Positions 1-7,981 are shown, counted from the stretch's first letter. The stretch: DNA of 40,611 bases from Pseudomonadota bacterium (GCA_002747455.1 PDPG01000023.1:1-40611); one strand, 5' to 3'. A program made the numbers and translations. Notes: generated by a model not told the origin, from the letters alone.

Positions 1-59
1 ACATTCCAGTAGCTTGTTCAGAGACTTTGACATAGGGAGGATTCCAAAAAAACTCCTTT

Positions 60-293
60 ATGCCTAATTTCCTTGCTAAGTTTCAAGCGATTGCCCTGCT
101 GGCGCTGGCGCTGGCGCTGGCGCTGGCGCTGTCGCTGTCGCTGTCGCTGGCGCTGCCGCTTTCGTTGGCGCTTTCGTTGGCGCTTTCGTTGGCGCTTTCG
201 CTTTCACTTTCGCTGTCGCTTTCGCTTTCGCTTTCGCTTTCGCTTTCGCCATCGAATGGTTATATGACAAGATACGATGCCATTGGCAGCTAG
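60..293 (+). CDS. Possible Leu-Ala/Leu-Ser repeat hydrophobic leader peptide
   Basis: A 77-residue frame begins at an ATG and reads MPNFLAKFQ, followed by about 50 residues of alternating Leu-Ala and Leu-Ser made by the hexamer tract. It would form one or two hydrophobic segments. Its TAG stop (291-293) shares one base with the GTG that opens the following membrane protein, an arrangement compatible with translational coupling. Against it, the nearest purine-rich stretch (GGGAGG at 35-40) lies 19 bases upstream of the ATG, too far for a normal ribosome site, and the composition comes entirely from the repeat. No family is recognised. It may be a chance open frame. Confidence 0.22.
   Translation: MPNFLAKFQAIALLALALALALALSLSLSLALPLSLALSLALSLALSLSLSLSLSLSLSLSLSPSNGYMTRYDAIGS
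93..250. repeat. Hexanucleotide low-complexity tract (GGCGCT / GTCGCT / TTCGCT units)
   Basis: About 25 six-base units run head to tail. GGCGCT copies come first, then GTCGCT copies, then a TTCGTTGGCGCT dodecamer three times, then TTCGCT copies. Because the unit is a multiple of three, copy-number change would not shift a reading frame. The plus strand reads Leu-Ala/Leu-Ser in one frame, Arg-Trp/Arg-Phe in another and Ala-Gly/Ala-Phe in the third. The minus strand reads Lys-Ala/Pro-Ala. Which frame, if any, is translated is not decidable here. Confidence 0.9.
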
Positions 294-1054
294 TGGTTTT
301 TTGGGTGTTGTATACTGCGTTTTATCTGGTGCTGGTCATTGTGATCTTGCTGTGGTCAGCACTCCAGGCAGACATTAAAATAGCCGCACTATCCCCCCTG
401 TTATTTTTAGGTTTATTCCCCTTGCTCAATGCCCCACTGGACTGGTTATCGCTTGGTGTAACTCGTAGCCTGTTATATGCCATTGCTGATCATAAGCACC
501 ACGGCGCGGCGGCATTGCTATGGGCACTGCTGGATTGGTTAATGGCAGTGTTATTTTTGCTATTGATCTGCCTTGTAATGGTGGGAGCGATTGCTGCATT
601 AAACGGTGCATCGTTGGCACTGGGTGGCGTCACGATTTTTGATTTATCAGTCATTTTTCAGCACATGCATGATGACCCATTCGCTGCTGAAAACAGGTGG
701 GTGTATGTTATTTTGTTATCAACACTGTTACCTACCGCCATACATTTGTTTTTGGTCAGTTGGGCGGTGTTGCTCTGGTTCCCTGCCCAATGGAGCATGT
801 GGGCGGTGCAAAGCTGGGAGGAAAAGCAAATACAGCATGATTTAGCAAAATATCTAACGGTGAGTTTTTACTGGATCTTATTTGCGCCATTAGCATTGCT
901 GGCACCGCTTGTAATGTATTACTTGCTGTACTGGGTGCTACATGAGCAGGGTAACGGGTATTACCTGGGTGGTCAGTTGTTGGATATGATGGAAGCGTTC
1001 GCGGATAGTGTGGCTCACTCAGCCAATGCGTGGGTAACAGGGTGGTTGCGCTAG
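293..1054 (+). CDS. Multi-pass membrane protein of unknown function
   Basis: The 253-residue product has about five strongly hydrophobic segments: near residues 5-25, 32-50, 75-100, 140-165 and 195-220. Short charged loops separate them, for example around residues 178-190. I do not recognise a family and see no catalytic motif. The start is uncertain. The GTG at 293 is the only usual start codon in frame, but the frame stays open upstream to base 80 through Ala-Phe repeats and a plausible cytoplasmic stretch (EWLYDKIRCHWQL). The N-terminus may therefore have been disturbed when the repeat expanded, or translation may be coupled to the frame ending at 293. It is convergent with tRNA-Asn, whose terminator lies just downstream. 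Confidence 0.6.
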   Translation: MVFWVLYTAFYLVLVIVILLWSALQADIKIAALSPLLFLGLFPLLNAPLDWLSLGVTRSLLYAIADHKHHGAAALLWALLDWLMAVLFLLLICLVMVGAIAALNGASLALGGVTIFDLSVIFQHMHDDPFAAENRWVYVILLSTLLPTAIHLFLVSWAVLLWFPAQWSMWAVQSWEEKQIQHDLAKYLTVSFYWILFAPLALLAPLVMYYLLYWVLHEQGNGYYLGGQLLDMMEAFADSVAHSANAWVTGWLR

Positions 1055-1118
1055 GCGAATGCCCCCCTAGCTGTTCGGCTAGAGCCATGTGGCTAAGGTG
1101 TGATGAAATCGTGGAAAT

Positions 1119-1150
1119 AAAAAAAGCCCGTAGATCACTTTCAACGGGCT
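1119..1150 (-). terminator. Rho-independent terminator of tRNA-Asn
   Basis: On the minus strand AGCCCGT and ACGGGCT form a 7-bp stem around a 12-base loop, followed immediately by a run of T (A on the plus strand, 1119-1125). It lies just past the 3' end of tRNA-Asn. Confidence 0.85.
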
Positions 1151-1159
1151 TTCAGAATG

Positions 1160-1235
1160 TGGCTCCTCAGGCAAGACTCGAACTTGCGACCAATTGATTA
1201 ACAGTCAACTGCTCTACCGACTGAGCTACTGAGGA
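1160..1235 (-). tRNA. tRNA-Asn (anticodon GTT)
   Basis: Read on the minus strand, this 76-base gene has a perfect 7-bp acceptor stem (TCCTCAG/CTGAGGA), discriminator G and encoded CCA. It also has a D-loop with AGCTCAGTCGGTAGAGC, an anticodon loop CTGTTAA giving GTT, and a T-arm with GTTCGAGTC. It has its own promoter upstream and a terminator downstream, so it appears to be a single-gene transcription unit. Confidence 0.97.
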
Positions 1236-1251
1236 ATCGTTTGAGCGGCGT

Positions 1252-1280
1252 ATGTTAGTTATGAACCGCTGATACGTCAA
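1252..1280 (-). promoter_or_regulatory. Sigma70-type promoter for tRNA-Asn
   Basis: On the minus strand TTGACG (1275-1280) and TAACAT (1252-1257) are separated by exactly 17 bases and followed by a GC-rich discriminator (ACGCCGC). The predicted start is about 10 bases before the tRNA 5' end. The promoter overlaps the last codons of the upstream hypothetical gene. Confidence 0.7.
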
Positions 1281-2274
1281 CCTCTTTTTTAAGTTTTTTG
1301 ATTAAAAAAATTGAAACGCTGGATTCATCTGGCGCTTTGATGTGATCAGCCAGTATTTCTTTTAATATCGGGCAGCTTAAAAAGTTTGGTCGTGCGGCAG
1401 ATGTAGCCTTGCCGCTGCTGACGCGCAACCAGCTATTTTTCTCACTGGGGTCGGCCTTCCACTGCGCCATAATTTGTTCAATATAGGGATTTTCATTGGG
1501 CATGTCGGGTAGGCAGGGGGAGCGGACGCTCACATCAATTTCCAGTGCATCAATAAGAATTGGTTCATCCTGCAACGCAAAGCCAAATTGTGTTTTGTGC
1601 TGTGCTTCAAACACATCCCGCATCATCTCAATCGGCATACACTTTAAACGCAGGCGGGCTTCGCTGTTGGTGTAGCGCATGATTAAGTGCCAGCAGGTTT
1701 GCAGTGCCTTGGGGTTGCTGCCTGTTTGTGTGAGTTCTGCGGTGCAATGTTCCCGTAGCTCACGCCCGATGGCTTCGATCTCCGACATGCTGATATCGTC
1801 CAGCAGCACATTCAGCGAGCGCCTACAGCAGGGGGGATTGGTCGTCGCAGGCGTGGGGTGTTCGGTGCTAATGTGCTTGAGATTCAATGCCTGAGCCAAT
1901 AATGCAAGGCGCAGGTAAGAGGTTTTACTGGTGCAGTGGAGTTTGCTTTCTTGGTGGAGCTGTGTGGCAAGCTGGTGTCGTATCAGGGCGGCTTGCTGCT
2001 GTGCCTCGTATTGAATCGCTGCCAATGCGACTTGCTCAGGCTCCAGCCAGGTGCCACTCTGTTTTTCGTAGCGGGTGATCACGCGGTTGAGCGTTTGTGG
2101 TAAGTCTTCAGAGAAGGGCAACTCGGCGTTGTGTTCAGCATGGTCGCTTTCCCCCAGTAATGCATAGCAGCCGCTTATATCAAGTATGGGTTCTGGTTCA
2201 TCTAGTACATTGTGGTTGTTATGCCCAAGGTAGTGGCCAAGTCGCATGGTCAGTCGGTTGTTTGTAAATAACAT
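1255..2274 (-). CDS. Hypothetical protein downstream of dusA
   Basis: This is a 339-residue, apparently cytoplasmic protein with no membrane segment or signal peptide. I recognise no family. Visible features are a Gln/Ala-rich helical stretch near residues 80-105 and a CCRR motif near residue 150. The C-terminus is lysine-rich (LIKKLKKEV). It starts five bases after the dusA stop, so the two are almost certainly cotranscribed. The annotated start gives MLFTNNRLTM; the Met at residue 10 is an alternative. The 3' end contains the promoter of the downstream tRNA-Asn. The consistent reading frame and operon position support a real gene, but no function is proposed. Confidence 0.7.
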   Translation of the reverse strand: MLFTNNRLTMRLGHYLGHNNHNVLDEPEPILDISGCYALLGESDHAEHNAELPFSEDLPQTLNRVITRYEKQSGTWLEPEQVALAAIQYEAQQQAALIRHQLATQLHQESKLHCTSKTSYLRLALLAQALNLKHISTEHPTPATTNPPCCRRSLNVLLDDISMSEIEAIGRELREHCTAELTQTGSNPKALQTCWHLIMRYTNSEARLRLKCMPIEMMRDVFEAQHKTQFGFALQDEPILIDALEIDVSVRSPCLPDMPNENPYIEQIMAQWKADPSEKNSWLRVSSGKATSAARPNFLSCPILKEILADHIKAPDESSVSIFLIKKLKKEVDVSAVHN

Positions 2275-2279
2275 AAGCG

Positions 2280-3257
2280 TTACTCCGATTCCTTGATATA
2301 ACTCGCGGCATGTCGCAGTACATCAATACCAGCGTCGGGCTTGTAAGCCTGTTCACTGATATGTCTGCGCCAGGCTTTTGCGCCTGTCACCCCCTGAAAT
2401 AATCCGAGGATGTGGCGTGTCATATGTTTCAGAGGCACTCCCTCGCTAAGGCGTGCTTCTATGTAAGCGATATACTGATCCAAGACCCACAATCGCGTCA
2501 CTTTAGGATGCGTATCATTATATAGGGTCGCATCGACATCAACCAAGTGATAGGGGTTGTGATAAGCCTCCCGTCCGACCATCACGCCATCCACCGACTG
2601 CAGGTGCTGTGTGCATTCCTCCAGCGTGTTAATGCCGCCGTTGATAATGATTTCCAGTTCCGGAGACTCCTGCTTGATCTGGTAAACCAAGTCGTAATTC
2701 AGTGGCGGTATGTCGCGGTTTTGCTTGGGACTCAAACCCTTCAGCCATGCTTTGCGAGCGTGGATAACGAAGGTTTTACAGCCAGCTTCAGCAACGGTAC
2801 TGATAAACTGCCGTAGACTGACCGCCTCGTTCTGATCATCAATACCAATACGGTTCTTCACGGTGACCGGAATTGAAACGGCCTCTTGCATTGCCGCGAC
2901 GCATGTCGCAATGAGTTCGGGCTCGGCCATTAAGCAGGCACCAAAAGCGCCACGCTGCACCCGATCACTGGGGCAACCGACGTTGATATTCACCTCATCG
3001 TAGCCAAAGTCTTCAGCCATTTTGGCACACATGACCATATCGCGCGGATCACTTCCGCCTAATTGTAGTGCAACTGGGTGTTCTTGGTGATTAAACTTTA
3101 GGTATCGCTCATAATCTCCATGTATGAGGGCACCTGTTGTCACCATCTCGGTGTACAGCCAAGCATGTTTGGAGAGAAGGCGTAGAAAATAACGCTCGTG
3201 ACGGTCTGTCCAGTCAAGCATTGGGGCGACGCAGTAGCGTCTGGGGGAGTGTGTCAA
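2280..3257 (-). CDS. dusA: tRNA-dihydrouridine(20/20a) synthase DusA
   Basis: This FMN-dependent enzyme reduces uridine to dihydrouridine in the D-loop of tRNAs in the cytoplasm. The 325-residue product has the family's usual length. It opens with the FMN-binding APMLDWTDRH motif (residues 11-20). It carries NINVGCPSDRVQ followed by GAFGACLM, in which Cys108 is the expected catalytic acid. IIINGGI and GVMVGREAYHNP mark the phosphate-binding end of the TIM barrel. The DusA-type wording of these motifs (VGCPSDRVQ, MVGREAYHNPY) distinguishes it from DusB and DusC. It is the first gene of a two-gene minus-strand unit and is divergent from the FUN14 gene. Confidence 0.96.
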   Translation of the reverse strand: MTHSPRRYCVAPMLDWTDRHERYFLRLLSKHAWLYTEMVTTGALIHGDYERYLKFNHQEHPVALQLGGSDPRDMVMCAKMAEDFGYDEVNINVGCPSDRVQRGAFGACLMAEPELIATCVAAMQEAVSIPVTVKNRIGIDDQNEAVSLRQFISTVAEAGCKTFVIHARKAWLKGLSPKQNRDIPPLNYDLVYQIKQESPELEIIINGGINTLEECTQHLQSVDGVMVGREAYHNPYHLVDVDATLYNDTHPKVTRLWVLDQYIAYIEARLSEGVPLKHMTRHILGLFQGVTGAKAWRRHISEQAYKPDAGIDVLRHAASYIKESE

Positions 3258-3335
3258 AACGTGGTTGCCAATGGTTAAAAGGGCGGATTGTAACGCAACA
3301 CACTAGAATCTGAATGATTTTTAATAAGGATAATA

Positions 3336-3668
3336 ATGGATCCACAGCAGTCTATTGAGGCGGGGAATTGGCTGGCATTAGCTGCCTATATGGGTTTTAG
3401 CTTTTTTGTTGGCTTTACGGTTGGCTTTGCCGTTCGCACTTTTCTCAAAATCTTGTTTTTTGTGGTTGGCATATTGTTGTTGGTGCTGTTTGTATTGCAG
3501 TACAACGGCATGATTGATGTGAATTGGGGGGGCTTTGAAGGCCGCTATAATGCGCTGATTGCGTGGATTTCTCCGCATTTAGGCGGTTTGAAGCACTTTA
3601 TCACAGCCAACCTTTCATCAGCAGCTATGGCGGGGCTTGGTTTGATCTTGGGGCTTCGTCACAAATAA
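3336..3668 (+). CDS. FUN14 family membrane protein
   Basis: This small 110-residue inner-membrane protein contains the FUN14 signature. A GFxVGFAVR glycine-rich helix (about residues 25-34) is followed by a long hydrophobic helix and the QYNGMIDVNWG segment (about 55-65). A second glycine-rich helix near the C-terminus ends in GLILGLRHK. Prokaryotic members have no established role; the eukaryotic relative FUNDC1 is a mitochondrial outer-membrane mitophagy receptor. A purine-rich AAGGA precedes the ATG. It stands alone between dusA and panB. Confidence 0.85.
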   Translation: MDPQQSIEAGNWLALAAYMGFSFFVGFTVGFAVRTFLKILFFVVGILLLVLFVLQYNGMIDVNWGGFEGRYNALIAWISPHLGGLKHFITANLSSAAMAGLGLILGLRHK

Positions 3669-3737
3669 TTCAGACGGTGCTACGTTATCGTGCCTGATTT
3701 GTTATGATCGGCCCTTGTTGCGTATTTGGAGAATGTC

Positions 3738-4553
3738 ATGTCAGTACATAATGCACCACAGAGCGTCACCATCAAAACATTGGCAAAGTTAAAGGCTAAT
3801 GGTGAAAGATTTAGTTGTATGACGGCTTATGATTATTGCTCGGCCTATGCCGTGAGCCATGCGGGGGTTGAGGTCATCCTGGTGGGTGATTCGCTGGGGA
3901 TGGTCATTCAGGGGCATGATAGCAGCTTACCCGTGACGATTGACGATATTGCCTACCACATTCGTTGTGTACGCCGTGGCAATGTGGGTAGCTTGATTAT
4001 GGCAGATATGCCGTTTATGAGTTACTACTCGGAAGATGTCACACTGAAAAATGCAGCGGTTTTAATGAGTGAAGGGGCACATCTTGTCAAATTAGAAGGA
4101 GGTGCGTGGCTGGCTGAATCGACCCGTCTGTTATCGGAGCGTGGCATTCCGGTATGCGCTCATATGGGGCTAACCCCGCAATCGGTGAATCACCTAGGGG
4201 GATATTCAGTACAGGGGCGTGACCCGGATGCTGCACAGTTGATGATTAATGAGGCACTGACATTGCAGGCGGCTGGCGCCAGTATTTTGTTGCTGGAGTG
4301 CATTCCAGAGGAGCTGGGCGAGCGCATTACGAAAGAGTTAGCTATTCCGGTGATTGGTATTGGCGCGGGAGCCAAGACAGATGCGCAGATTATGGTATGG
4401 CATGACATGATGGGCTTGTGGCCCGGTCGTCCAGCAAAATTTGTTAAGAACTTTCTAACAGATACAAATGGCAGTATTCAGGATGCCATTGCGTTATATC
4501 ACACACAGGTGAAAGCCGGTACATTTCCTGGCCCCGAGCACAGTTACGAATAG
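3738..4553 (+). CDS. panB: 3-methyl-2-oxobutanoate hydroxymethyltransferase (ketopantoate hydroxymethyltransferase)
   Basis: PanB adds a hydroxymethyl group from 5,10-methylenetetrahydrofolate to 2-oxoisovalerate, the first committed step of pantothenate and coenzyme A synthesis. The 271-residue product matches the family length. It shows the metal-binding LVGDSLGMV (about residues 48-56), KLEGG (about 118-122), AHMGLTPQS, the LLLECIP segment with the expected catalytic Glu near 187, and GIGAGAKTDAQIMVWHDMMG. I chose the ATG at 3738 because the preceding TTTGGAGAA is an excellent ribosome site. An upstream in-frame TTG overlaps that site and is unlikely. panC, which often follows panB, is not next to it here. 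Confidence 0.96.
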   Translation: MSVHNAPQSVTIKTLAKLKANGERFSCMTAYDYCSAYAVSHAGVEVILVGDSLGMVIQGHDSSLPVTIDDIAYHIRCVRRGNVGSLIMADMPFMSYYSEDVTLKNAAVLMSEGAHLVKLEGGAWLAESTRLLSERGIPVCAHMGLTPQSVNHLGGYSVQGRDPDAAQLMINEALTLQAAGASILLLECIPEELGERITKELAIPVIGIGAGAKTDAQIMVWHDMMGLWPGRPAKFVKNFLTDTNGSIQDAIALYHTQVKAGTFPGPEHSYE

Positions 4554-4586
4554 GCTAAACGGACAGATAATAGTGGGCAGATAATA

Positions 4587-5573
4587 ATGAAAAAAAGCAA
4601 GCGGTTGATCTTGCTGGCGTGGGCGGAGCAGTCACAAATTGATGCTAGCCACTTGCCAGAGGCGATGCGACTGAGTGGGGTGACTCCCTCGGCGGATGAT
4701 TGGTGGGGATTTTTGGACACCTTATTGTTGTGGCTTGGTGCGCTGTTTATTGCCTGCGGTGTGGTGTTTTTCTTTGCCTATAACTGGGATGGCCTCGGAC
4801 GCTTGACCCGTTTTGCCATTGTGGAAGGCTTGTTATTACTGGCATTGCTAGCCGTCTGGTGGCTTGGCTTGGAACGCATTTTTGGCAAGGTTGCGTTAAT
4901 GGTGGCGGCTGTTTTGGTCGGAGTGCTGCTGGCGCTGGTCGGGCAAACCTACCAAACGGGTGCCGATGGCTATGAGTTGTTTGCAAGGTGGTGTGTATTA
5001 ATCTTGCCGTGGGCTTTGGTGACCCGTTTTGCTGCGTTGTGGATGCTTTGCTTGTTGCTACTGAACCTTGCCATTGCCCTTTATTTCAATGTGTTTAACA
5101 GATTTTGGGGACTGCTCATTGGTGTTGAGCAGGTGTTATGGGTGTTGTTTATGATCAATACCATAGCGTTGGTGATTTGGGAGTGGATGGTGACTGGTAA
5201 TCATCAGTCCTCACAGCGTAGTGCGCGTTGGATAATACGTTTATTGGCAACCGCCAGTGGTGGCCTGATTACTGCGTTGGCAATTTTTAATATCCTTGGC
5301 GAAGTGACTTGGGGATCATTAGTGGGGCCATCGCTGTGGTTGCTGTGGGTGGCTTGTGCCTATTATTGGTATCGTCATATTGAGCTGGATGTTTATGTAC
5401 TGGCCATTGGCGTGTTATCGGTGGTTGCTGTTATCAATACGGTATTAGGGCGGCACTTGCTTTATGTTGAATGGGATGCCAGTGGCTTGTTGTTGATGAG
5501 TTTTTCAGTGATCGCATTATCCGCACTGGGAGGCTTCTGGTTGCGTGGCGTGGTTCGGGAGGCACAAACATGA
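4587..5573 (+). CDS. DUF2157 domain membrane protein
   Basis: The 328-residue product has a short soluble N-terminus and then about nine hydrophobic segments. It carries the conserved GQTYQTGADGYELF motif at residues 119-132, followed by RWCVLILPWALVTR; this is the hallmark of DUF2157 proteins. Function is unknown. It is the first gene of a tightly packed three-gene unit: its TGA overlaps the next gene's ATG as ATGA. Just upstream, an imperfect direct repeat containing CAGATAATA twice (about 4563-4587) lies in the leader. Confidence 0.85.
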   Translation: MKKSKRLILLAWAEQSQIDASHLPEAMRLSGVTPSADDWWGFLDTLLLWLGALFIACGVVFFFAYNWDGLGRLTRFAIVEGLLLLALLAVWWLGLERIFGKVALMVAAVLVGVLLALVGQTYQTGADGYELFARWCVLILPWALVTRFAALWMLCLLLLNLAIALYFNVFNRFWGLLIGVEQVLWVLFMINTIALVIWEWMVTGNHQSSQRSARWIIRLLATASGGLITALAIFNILGEVTWGSLVGPSLWLLWVACAYYWYRHIELDVYVLAIGVLSVVAVINTVLGRHLLYVEWDASGLLLMSFSVIALSALGGFWLRGVVREAQT

Positions 5574-6679
5574 CAGTCGCCTCTCACGCCCACTTGTGGC
5601 AAACATTATCGGACAATGGACTGGTCACTGGCGAAGTACCAGAAGTCATCCAAGATGACGATGTGCCGTGGTATATCCGGCTCATGTTGGGTGTCGCTGG
5701 CTGGATAGGGGCAATATTTTTATTAGGTGCCTTGTTTAGTGGTTTGCTGGTGTTTGTGGATTCGGTCGCCGCAGTTGGTTTACTGGGTGTTGGGATTTGT
5801 CTGGTCTCGGTTATTATTTATCGCAGTGCGTATCAAAATGACTTTACCAGACAGTTTGCCTTTGCACTCAGTCTGGCCGGGCAGGGCTTGCTGGTTTACA
5901 GTGCACTGGATGGATTTGATCTGCTTTGGGAATCCGATGACTGGCTCGCTCAATTTCGTTGGCTGGCCGTGGTGTTGGCCACTGTGCAGTGTGTCTTATT
6001 CTTGATTATTCCAAATTATTTACACCGAATGTGGTCGGCACTGGTTGGGATGGGCGCGGTTGTCTTTCTTTGCAATCAGTATGGTTTGTACTCGTTGGTT
6101 TTGGTGGCGCTACCGGCAGGCGCTTGCTGGCTGTGGTTGCAGGAGTTTCGTTGGGTGAAGCATGGCGAAATGCTGCGGACACTAGGATATTCAATGGTTA
6201 TCGTCAGCCTGTTGCATTTAGTGGCGCAAAGTCACTTTTGGAGTGATAGTTTCCTATGGCTACGTACTCTGGATACGCCAGCATTGGGTGGCACATCTGG
6301 TGAATTGCTGGCTTCTTGCAGCTTGGGTTTGGTGTTGTTAGCTTTGTTACTGACACTATTAAAACGTGATGCGATTGCGGTAGGTAGTGGTATTGGGGTC
6401 GCCGCATTGATACTGGCGGCATTGGTAGCTGGCATCGGCGTTTATGAGCCGGGGATTACGGTTGGTCTGATGGTTGTATTACTGGGTTTTTCGTCTGGTA
6501 ACACCATCCTAACTGGACTTGGGTTGGTGGCCTCAGTGGTGTTTATTTCTCAGTTTTACTACCTGTTAGACTTGAGCTTACTACAAAAGTCAGTGATGTT
6601 GCTGTTTAGTGGTTTGGCTCTATTGGTTGTGCGCCAAGTCTTGCGCTACTACCGGGCTAAGGGGGCTGCGCATGCGTAA
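5570..6679 (+). CDS. DUF4401-type membrane protein
   Basis: The 369-residue product has about ten hydrophobic segments after a soluble N-terminus of roughly 40 residues containing DDDVPWYIRLMLGVAGWIGA, typical of DUF4401 proteins. I start it at the ATG at 5570, which overlaps the DUF2157 stop; a longer upstream reading inside the neighbouring gene has no support. Its own end overlaps the start of the GDYXXLXY gene by 8 bases. The three products are therefore likely made together and probably act together in the inner membrane. The role is unknown. Confidence 0.8.
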   Translation: MTVASHAHLWQTLSDNGLVTGEVPEVIQDDDVPWYIRLMLGVAGWIGAIFLLGALFSGLLVFVDSVAAVGLLGVGICLVSVIIYRSAYQNDFTRQFAFALSLAGQGLLVYSALDGFDLLWESDDWLAQFRWLAVVLATVQCVLFLIIPNYLHRMWSALVGMGAVVFLCNQYGLYSLVLVALPAGACWLWLQEFRWVKHGEMLRTLGYSMVIVSLLHLVAQSHFWSDSFLWLRTLDTPALGGTSGELLASCSLGLVLLALLLTLLKRDAIAVGSGIGVAALILAALVAGIGVYEPGITVGLMVVLLGFSSGNTILTGLGLVASVVFISQFYYLLDLSLLQKSVMLLFSGLALLVVRQVLRYYRAKGAAHA

Positions 6680-7163
6680 GCATTGGGTTGTGTTACTGGG
6701 GCTTGGTATTTTGCTGCTGGTGAATTATGGCATTTATAAAAAAGAGCAACTGCTTACTCAAGGCCGGGCGGTACTGCTGGAACTGGCTCCCGTAGATCCG
6801 CGTTCCTTAATGCAAGGGGATTATATGGCACTGAATTTTGCCGTGGCCTCTGCTGCGCAAGCAGATATGCAAGCGGCGAGTGCCAGTAATGGTCACCTAG
6901 TTTTGGCGCTGGATGAGCGGGGCATTGGTCACTTTGTACGCATTGATGATGGTACGGCATTGGGTGACAATGAAGTCAGAATGGAGTATCGCCAGCGCGG
7001 GCGGCTTGTGAAATTTGCCACGAATGCGTTTTTCTTTCAGGAAGGAAAAGCGAAGCTGTATGAAGCAGCCAAATACGGCGAGTTTCGGGTAGGCGCCAAC
7101 GGTGAGTCTGTATTAGTAGCGATGCGGGATGAGGATTTTGGGACGATTGGCGAGCGACCTTAG
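6672..7163 (+). CDS. GDYXXLXY domain protein
   Basis: The 163-residue protein has one N-terminal membrane helix (about residues 5-20) and a periplasmic-facing domain containing GDYMALNF at 49-56, a match to the GDYXXLXY family signature with F for the last Y. The ATG at 6672 overlaps the end of the DUF4401 gene. A longer start inside that gene is unlikely, because it would precede the signal-anchor. In this family the gene regularly sits at the end of a DUF2157/DUF4401 operon, as here. Its 3' end overlaps the convergent kinase gene by four bases. Confidence 0.82.
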   Translation: MRKHWVVLLGLGILLLVNYGIYKKEQLLTQGRAVLLELAPVDPRSLMQGDYMALNFAVASAAQADMQAASASNGHLVLALDERGIGHFVRIDDGTALGDNEVRMEYRQRGRLVKFATNAFFFQEGKAKLYEAAKYGEFRVGANGESVLVAMRDEDFGTIGERP

Positions 7164-7981
7164 GTATTGCCGCGTGCCCAACACCAAAGCTTGGTGAGTC
7201 GTTCTTTAATGTGCATGGCTTGTTTTAGTCCGTCGTGAAATTCGGCTGCTGTGTGTTGCTGAAAGGCCGGAAGTGTGGCAATTGCAGCAGGAGAGATTTT
7301 ACAGTCACTCAATAGTGATGCGGCATCCAACCAAGGATTGCCAAGGCCACCATATTCCCAGTCCAGAATAGTCAGTGTGTTTGATTGTGTGTCGTTGGTG
7401 ACGGTTGGGGGGGCGTTTTGCTGTGCCAGATTGCCTATGTGTAAGTCGTGGTGGACCAGACAAGCTGTGGTCGGGGGAAGCTTATCGAAGCCTTGCTTGA
7501 TGTCATGAATCCAGCGAAGTGCAGTTTGGTCATTCTTAGCTTGGGCTTGCGGACGGTAAACATTCTCCCAGAGTGCGTCATAGTCCATGGTTAATTGTGT
7601 GATTTGCTCATCTGTTAATTGCGTGGTAGTGATTTGTTGCAGTTGACCAATGGCCTGAATAAGTTGCTTTTGTTGGCGTGGCGTCAGCTGGGGTTTGTTG
7701 GGTATGGCTTGATACAGTTTCATAGCACACCAAGCATCTGCAACGTGGTTTTTAATGATATGAGGTGCCCAATCGTGGCCGCTGATTAGTTCCAATAATA
7801 GGGCTTCACGTTGCCGGTCAACACCGGGTGTGCGTTCTGCTGGAACATTTTTTCTGAGCACAATGCAGTGTTCACCATCACAACCTCGATACAGCGTATT
7901 GCTGCTGCCTTTGGCAAACCATTCCCATAGATAGTTTTTACCCAGCGCTTGGTTGATGGCATGTTGCCAATTTGACTGCAT
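7160..7981 (-). CDS. APH/choline-kinase-fold small-molecule kinase, candidate thiamine kinase
   Basis: The 273-residue protein has the aminoglycoside phosphotransferase/choline kinase fold. The Brenner-type HHDLHIGN motif supplies H177, D179 and N184. ILDWEYGGLGNPWLDAASL supplies the Mg-binding D207. Length and motif wording resemble ThiK, which phosphorylates salvaged thiamine. It is divergent from thiPQ with only about 56 bases between the start codons, so a thiamine salvage role is attractive. That substrate assignment is inference; choline, ethanolamine or an antibiotic are alternatives within this fold. It ends in a 4-base convergent overlap with the GDYXXLXY gene. Confidence 0.8.
   Translation of the reverse strand: MQSNWQHAINQALGKNYLWEWFAKGSSNTLYRGCDGEHCIVLRKNVPAERTPGVDRQREALLLELISGHDWAPHIIKNHVADAWCAMKLYQAIPNKPQLTPRQQKQLIQAIGQLQQITTTQLTDEQITQLTMDYDALWENVYRPQAQAKNDQTALRWIHDIKQGFDKLPPTTACLVHHDLHIGNLAQQNAPPTVTNDTQSNTLTILDWEYGGLGNPWLDAASLLSDCKISPAAIATLPAFQQHTAAEFHDGLKQAMHIKERLTKLWCWARGNT

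Noticed and set aside
98..250. CRISPR array
   Set aside because: Units are six bases with no spacers.
76..270. Minus-strand Lys-Ala/Pro-Ala frame resembling an AlgP or histone H1-like tail
   Set aside because: It is only about 60 residues, arises wholly from the hexamer repeat, has no ribosome site at its ATG (252) and no conserved N-terminal domain.
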